From contig CAJPKC010000070.1 in the NCBI GenBank assembly GCA_905370255.1, forward strand, positions 1 to 6,470: a stretch of DNA of 6,470 nt, read 5' to 3'. The translations under genes and the position numbers were made by a program. The notes under the pieces were generated by a model. The model saw nothing but the letters and a program-made list of their open reading frames with translations, was not told the origin of the DNA and did no database searches. How positions within the stretch are numbered: the first letter of the stretch is position 1; the number at the start of each line of letters is the position of its first letter. Below, in pieces: positions 5,354 through 6,470 of this stretch. Origin of the DNA: Streptococcus oralis (lineage in GTDB: Bacteria > Bacillota > Bacilli > Lactobacillales > Streptococcaceae).

Positions 5354-6470
5354 TTATTTTTCTTGTTTACGGCTAGTCCAGAGGGCTGTCGCTCCAAGAA
5401 TCACACCAAGTAGCATCATGAAAATAGATTGCTCACTACCTGTATTTGGAAGTAGTTTCTCTGAGACTACTGTTTTCTTAGCAAACTTATCTGCAACCTT
5501 ATAATCAACTTTTACAGTAGAAGGTTGAGTCGGTTTTGTTGCTTGGTCTTCTACTGGTTTAGCTGGATCTTGCTCTTTACCTTCTTCAGGAAGTTTAAAT
5601 GTTTTTGAGTCCACAGAAATCGTGCGTGAATTTGGATTTACCTTTTCATACTGAGTCAAATCAGCTGTTTTGAGATAGTCTTCAAAGGCACCATCCATTG
5701 AAGGACCTTCTTCTCTGGCACCACCAAGCATGGTATAACCGTCACCACCTGCTGCAAGGAAGTCATTGGTTGCTAGGTAGTAAACTTTTTCCAAATCTAG
5801 TTTTTCATAAAGACCAGTTGCACGATTCTTCACTTGAATAGCCAAGACGCGTTTACCTGCGACTAGGTTTGTATCGTAGTAGACCTTGGCTCCTGAAATC
5901 TGTAAGAATCCACCGCTTGGTTCGAGCAATGGTTGACCATTTTCGTCTAAGACAGTTTTTCCTGCTTTATCCACCTGCAAAATAGATCCGAGTGATTTTT
6001 CAAACATATCCAGAACTTGCTGACCAGTTACTTGGATTTGTGAGATTGTGTTTCCAAATGGCAAGACTGCAATGACATTTCCTTTTGTAATTGGTTTGTC
6101 TTTAGCAATTGTCTCACGTAAGCCACCACCATTTGTCACAGCGATATCTGTTGGATGACTAAATCCTGTTTGACCATACTGGTAGAGAGAATCTGCTACG
6201 ACATTTCCAAGGTTGGTTTCACGGACACGGACATTTTCACGGTCACCATTCAATTCAACTGGACTATTTGAAACAACTTCTATAGCATTTTCAGCGTCAT
6301 ACTTTTGTTTGATGTCCTTGACAAGTTTTTCAATTTTTGGATTAGCTTCCAATTTCTTAGCATCTGCAGCCGCAATGAGCGAAGGATTTCCCAATAATTG
6401 GCGAGATTTATAAGTGATTTTACCAACGTTATGGAGATAGCTTCCTGTCTGGTTGTAGGTTACATTGTCA
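5354..6470 (-). CDS. cell-wall-anchored 5'-nucleotidase, C-terminal part (N-terminus outside window)
   Basis: The frame is open from the window edge (DNVTYNQTGSYLHNVGKITYKS...) to a TAA, about 371 residues. A TTG at 6394 is internal to the conserved sequence and is not the start. The product is a secreted metallophosphoesterase that removes phosphate from extracellular nucleotides. Streptococcal relatives make adenosine that dampens host immunity, but the substrate here is not provable. The C-terminal 5'-nucleotidase domain shows TNGGGLRETI (about 6109-6136), LPFGNTISQIQVTGQQVLDMFE (about 5998-6063) and the substrate-pocket motif ATNDFLAAGGDGY (about 5735-5773). A Pro/Lys/Gln-rich wall-spanning stretch follows, then the sortase signal LPNTG (5438-5452), a hydrophobic segment and the tail RKQEK. 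The catalytic metal-binding domain lies outside the window. The gene is transcribed toward adcR but separated from it by a terminator, so it is not in the adc operon. Confidence 0.93.
   Translation of the reverse strand, partial: DNVTYNQTGSYLHNVGKITYKSRQLLGNPSLIAAADAKKLEANPKIEKLVKDIKQKYDAENAIEVVSNSPVELNGDRENVRVRETNLGNVVADSLYQYGQTGFSHPTDIAVTNGGGLRETIAKDKPITKGNVIAVLPFGNTISQIQVTGQQVLDMFEKSLGSILQVDKAGKTVLDENGQPLLEPSGGFLQISGAKVYYDTNLVAGKRVLAIQVKNRATGLYEKLDLEKVYYLATNDFLAAGGDGYTMLGGAREEGPSMDGAFEDYLKTADLTQYEKVNPNSRTISVDSKTFKLPEEGKEQDPAKPVEDQATKPTQPSTVKVDYKVADKFAKKTVVSEKLLPNTGSEQSIFMMLLGVILGATALWTSRKQEK

Overview
The window looks like chromosomal DNA from a mitis-group Streptococcus (S. pneumoniae / S. 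mitis / S. oralis type). The reasons are an adcRCBA zinc-uptake operon with pneumococcal-style gene order and AdcR zinc ligands, low-GC coding, strong AGGAG ribosome binding sites and an LPNTG-anchored surface nucleotidase. The species call is an inference from remembered protein resemblance, not a search.

Layout. (1) Positions 1-927, plus strand: the 3' end of a CoA-disulfide/CoA-persulfide reductase with a C-terminal rhodanese domain, overlapping by 11 bp a small single-domain rhodanese. (2) A bidirectional hairpin terminator at 940-984. (3) Positions 1025-1282, minus strand, convergent with the rhodaneses: a CsoR-family repressor whose metal-site fingerprint is Cys-Asn-Cys, which fits the persulfide sensor CstR rather than copper-sensing CsoR. 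It has a consensus promoter (TTGACA-17-TATAAT) with an imperfect palindrome over the -10 region. (4) Positions 1369-1680, minus strand: the orphan C-terminal part of a glyoxalase/extradiol-dioxygenase (VOC) protein, without a start codon, ending in a junction that carries an 8-bp inverted repeat. (5) Positions 1760-5215, minus strand: the compact operon adcR-adcC-adcB-adcA, encoding a zinc-dependent MarR repressor, an ATPase, a permease and a two-domain zinc-binding lipoprotein (ZnuA-like plus ZinT). It has an intrinsic terminator after adcA, and an AdcR-box-like operator at 5273-5284 that touches the -10 element upstream of adcR. (6) Positions 5354-6470, minus strand, cut by the window edge: the C-terminal part of a cell-wall-anchored 5'-nucleotidase, with its own terminator directly before the adc promoter.

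How the genes work together. Two independent modules are visible. One is a reactive-sulfur module (CoA-persulfide reductase/rhodanese, free rhodanese, CstR-type sensor). The other is the zinc homeostasis module: extracellular zinc is captured by AdcA, imported by AdcB/AdcC, and sensed by AdcR, which shuts the operon when zinc is sufficient. The surface nucleotidase belongs to a metal-dependent enzyme family, but its link to zinc here is only adjacency.

I see no CRISPR array, tRNA/rRNA gene, transposase, prophage gene or convincing undescribed system. The most useful observations are the CstR assignment with its candidate operator, the atypical Walker A loop of AdcC, and the decayed VOC gene.
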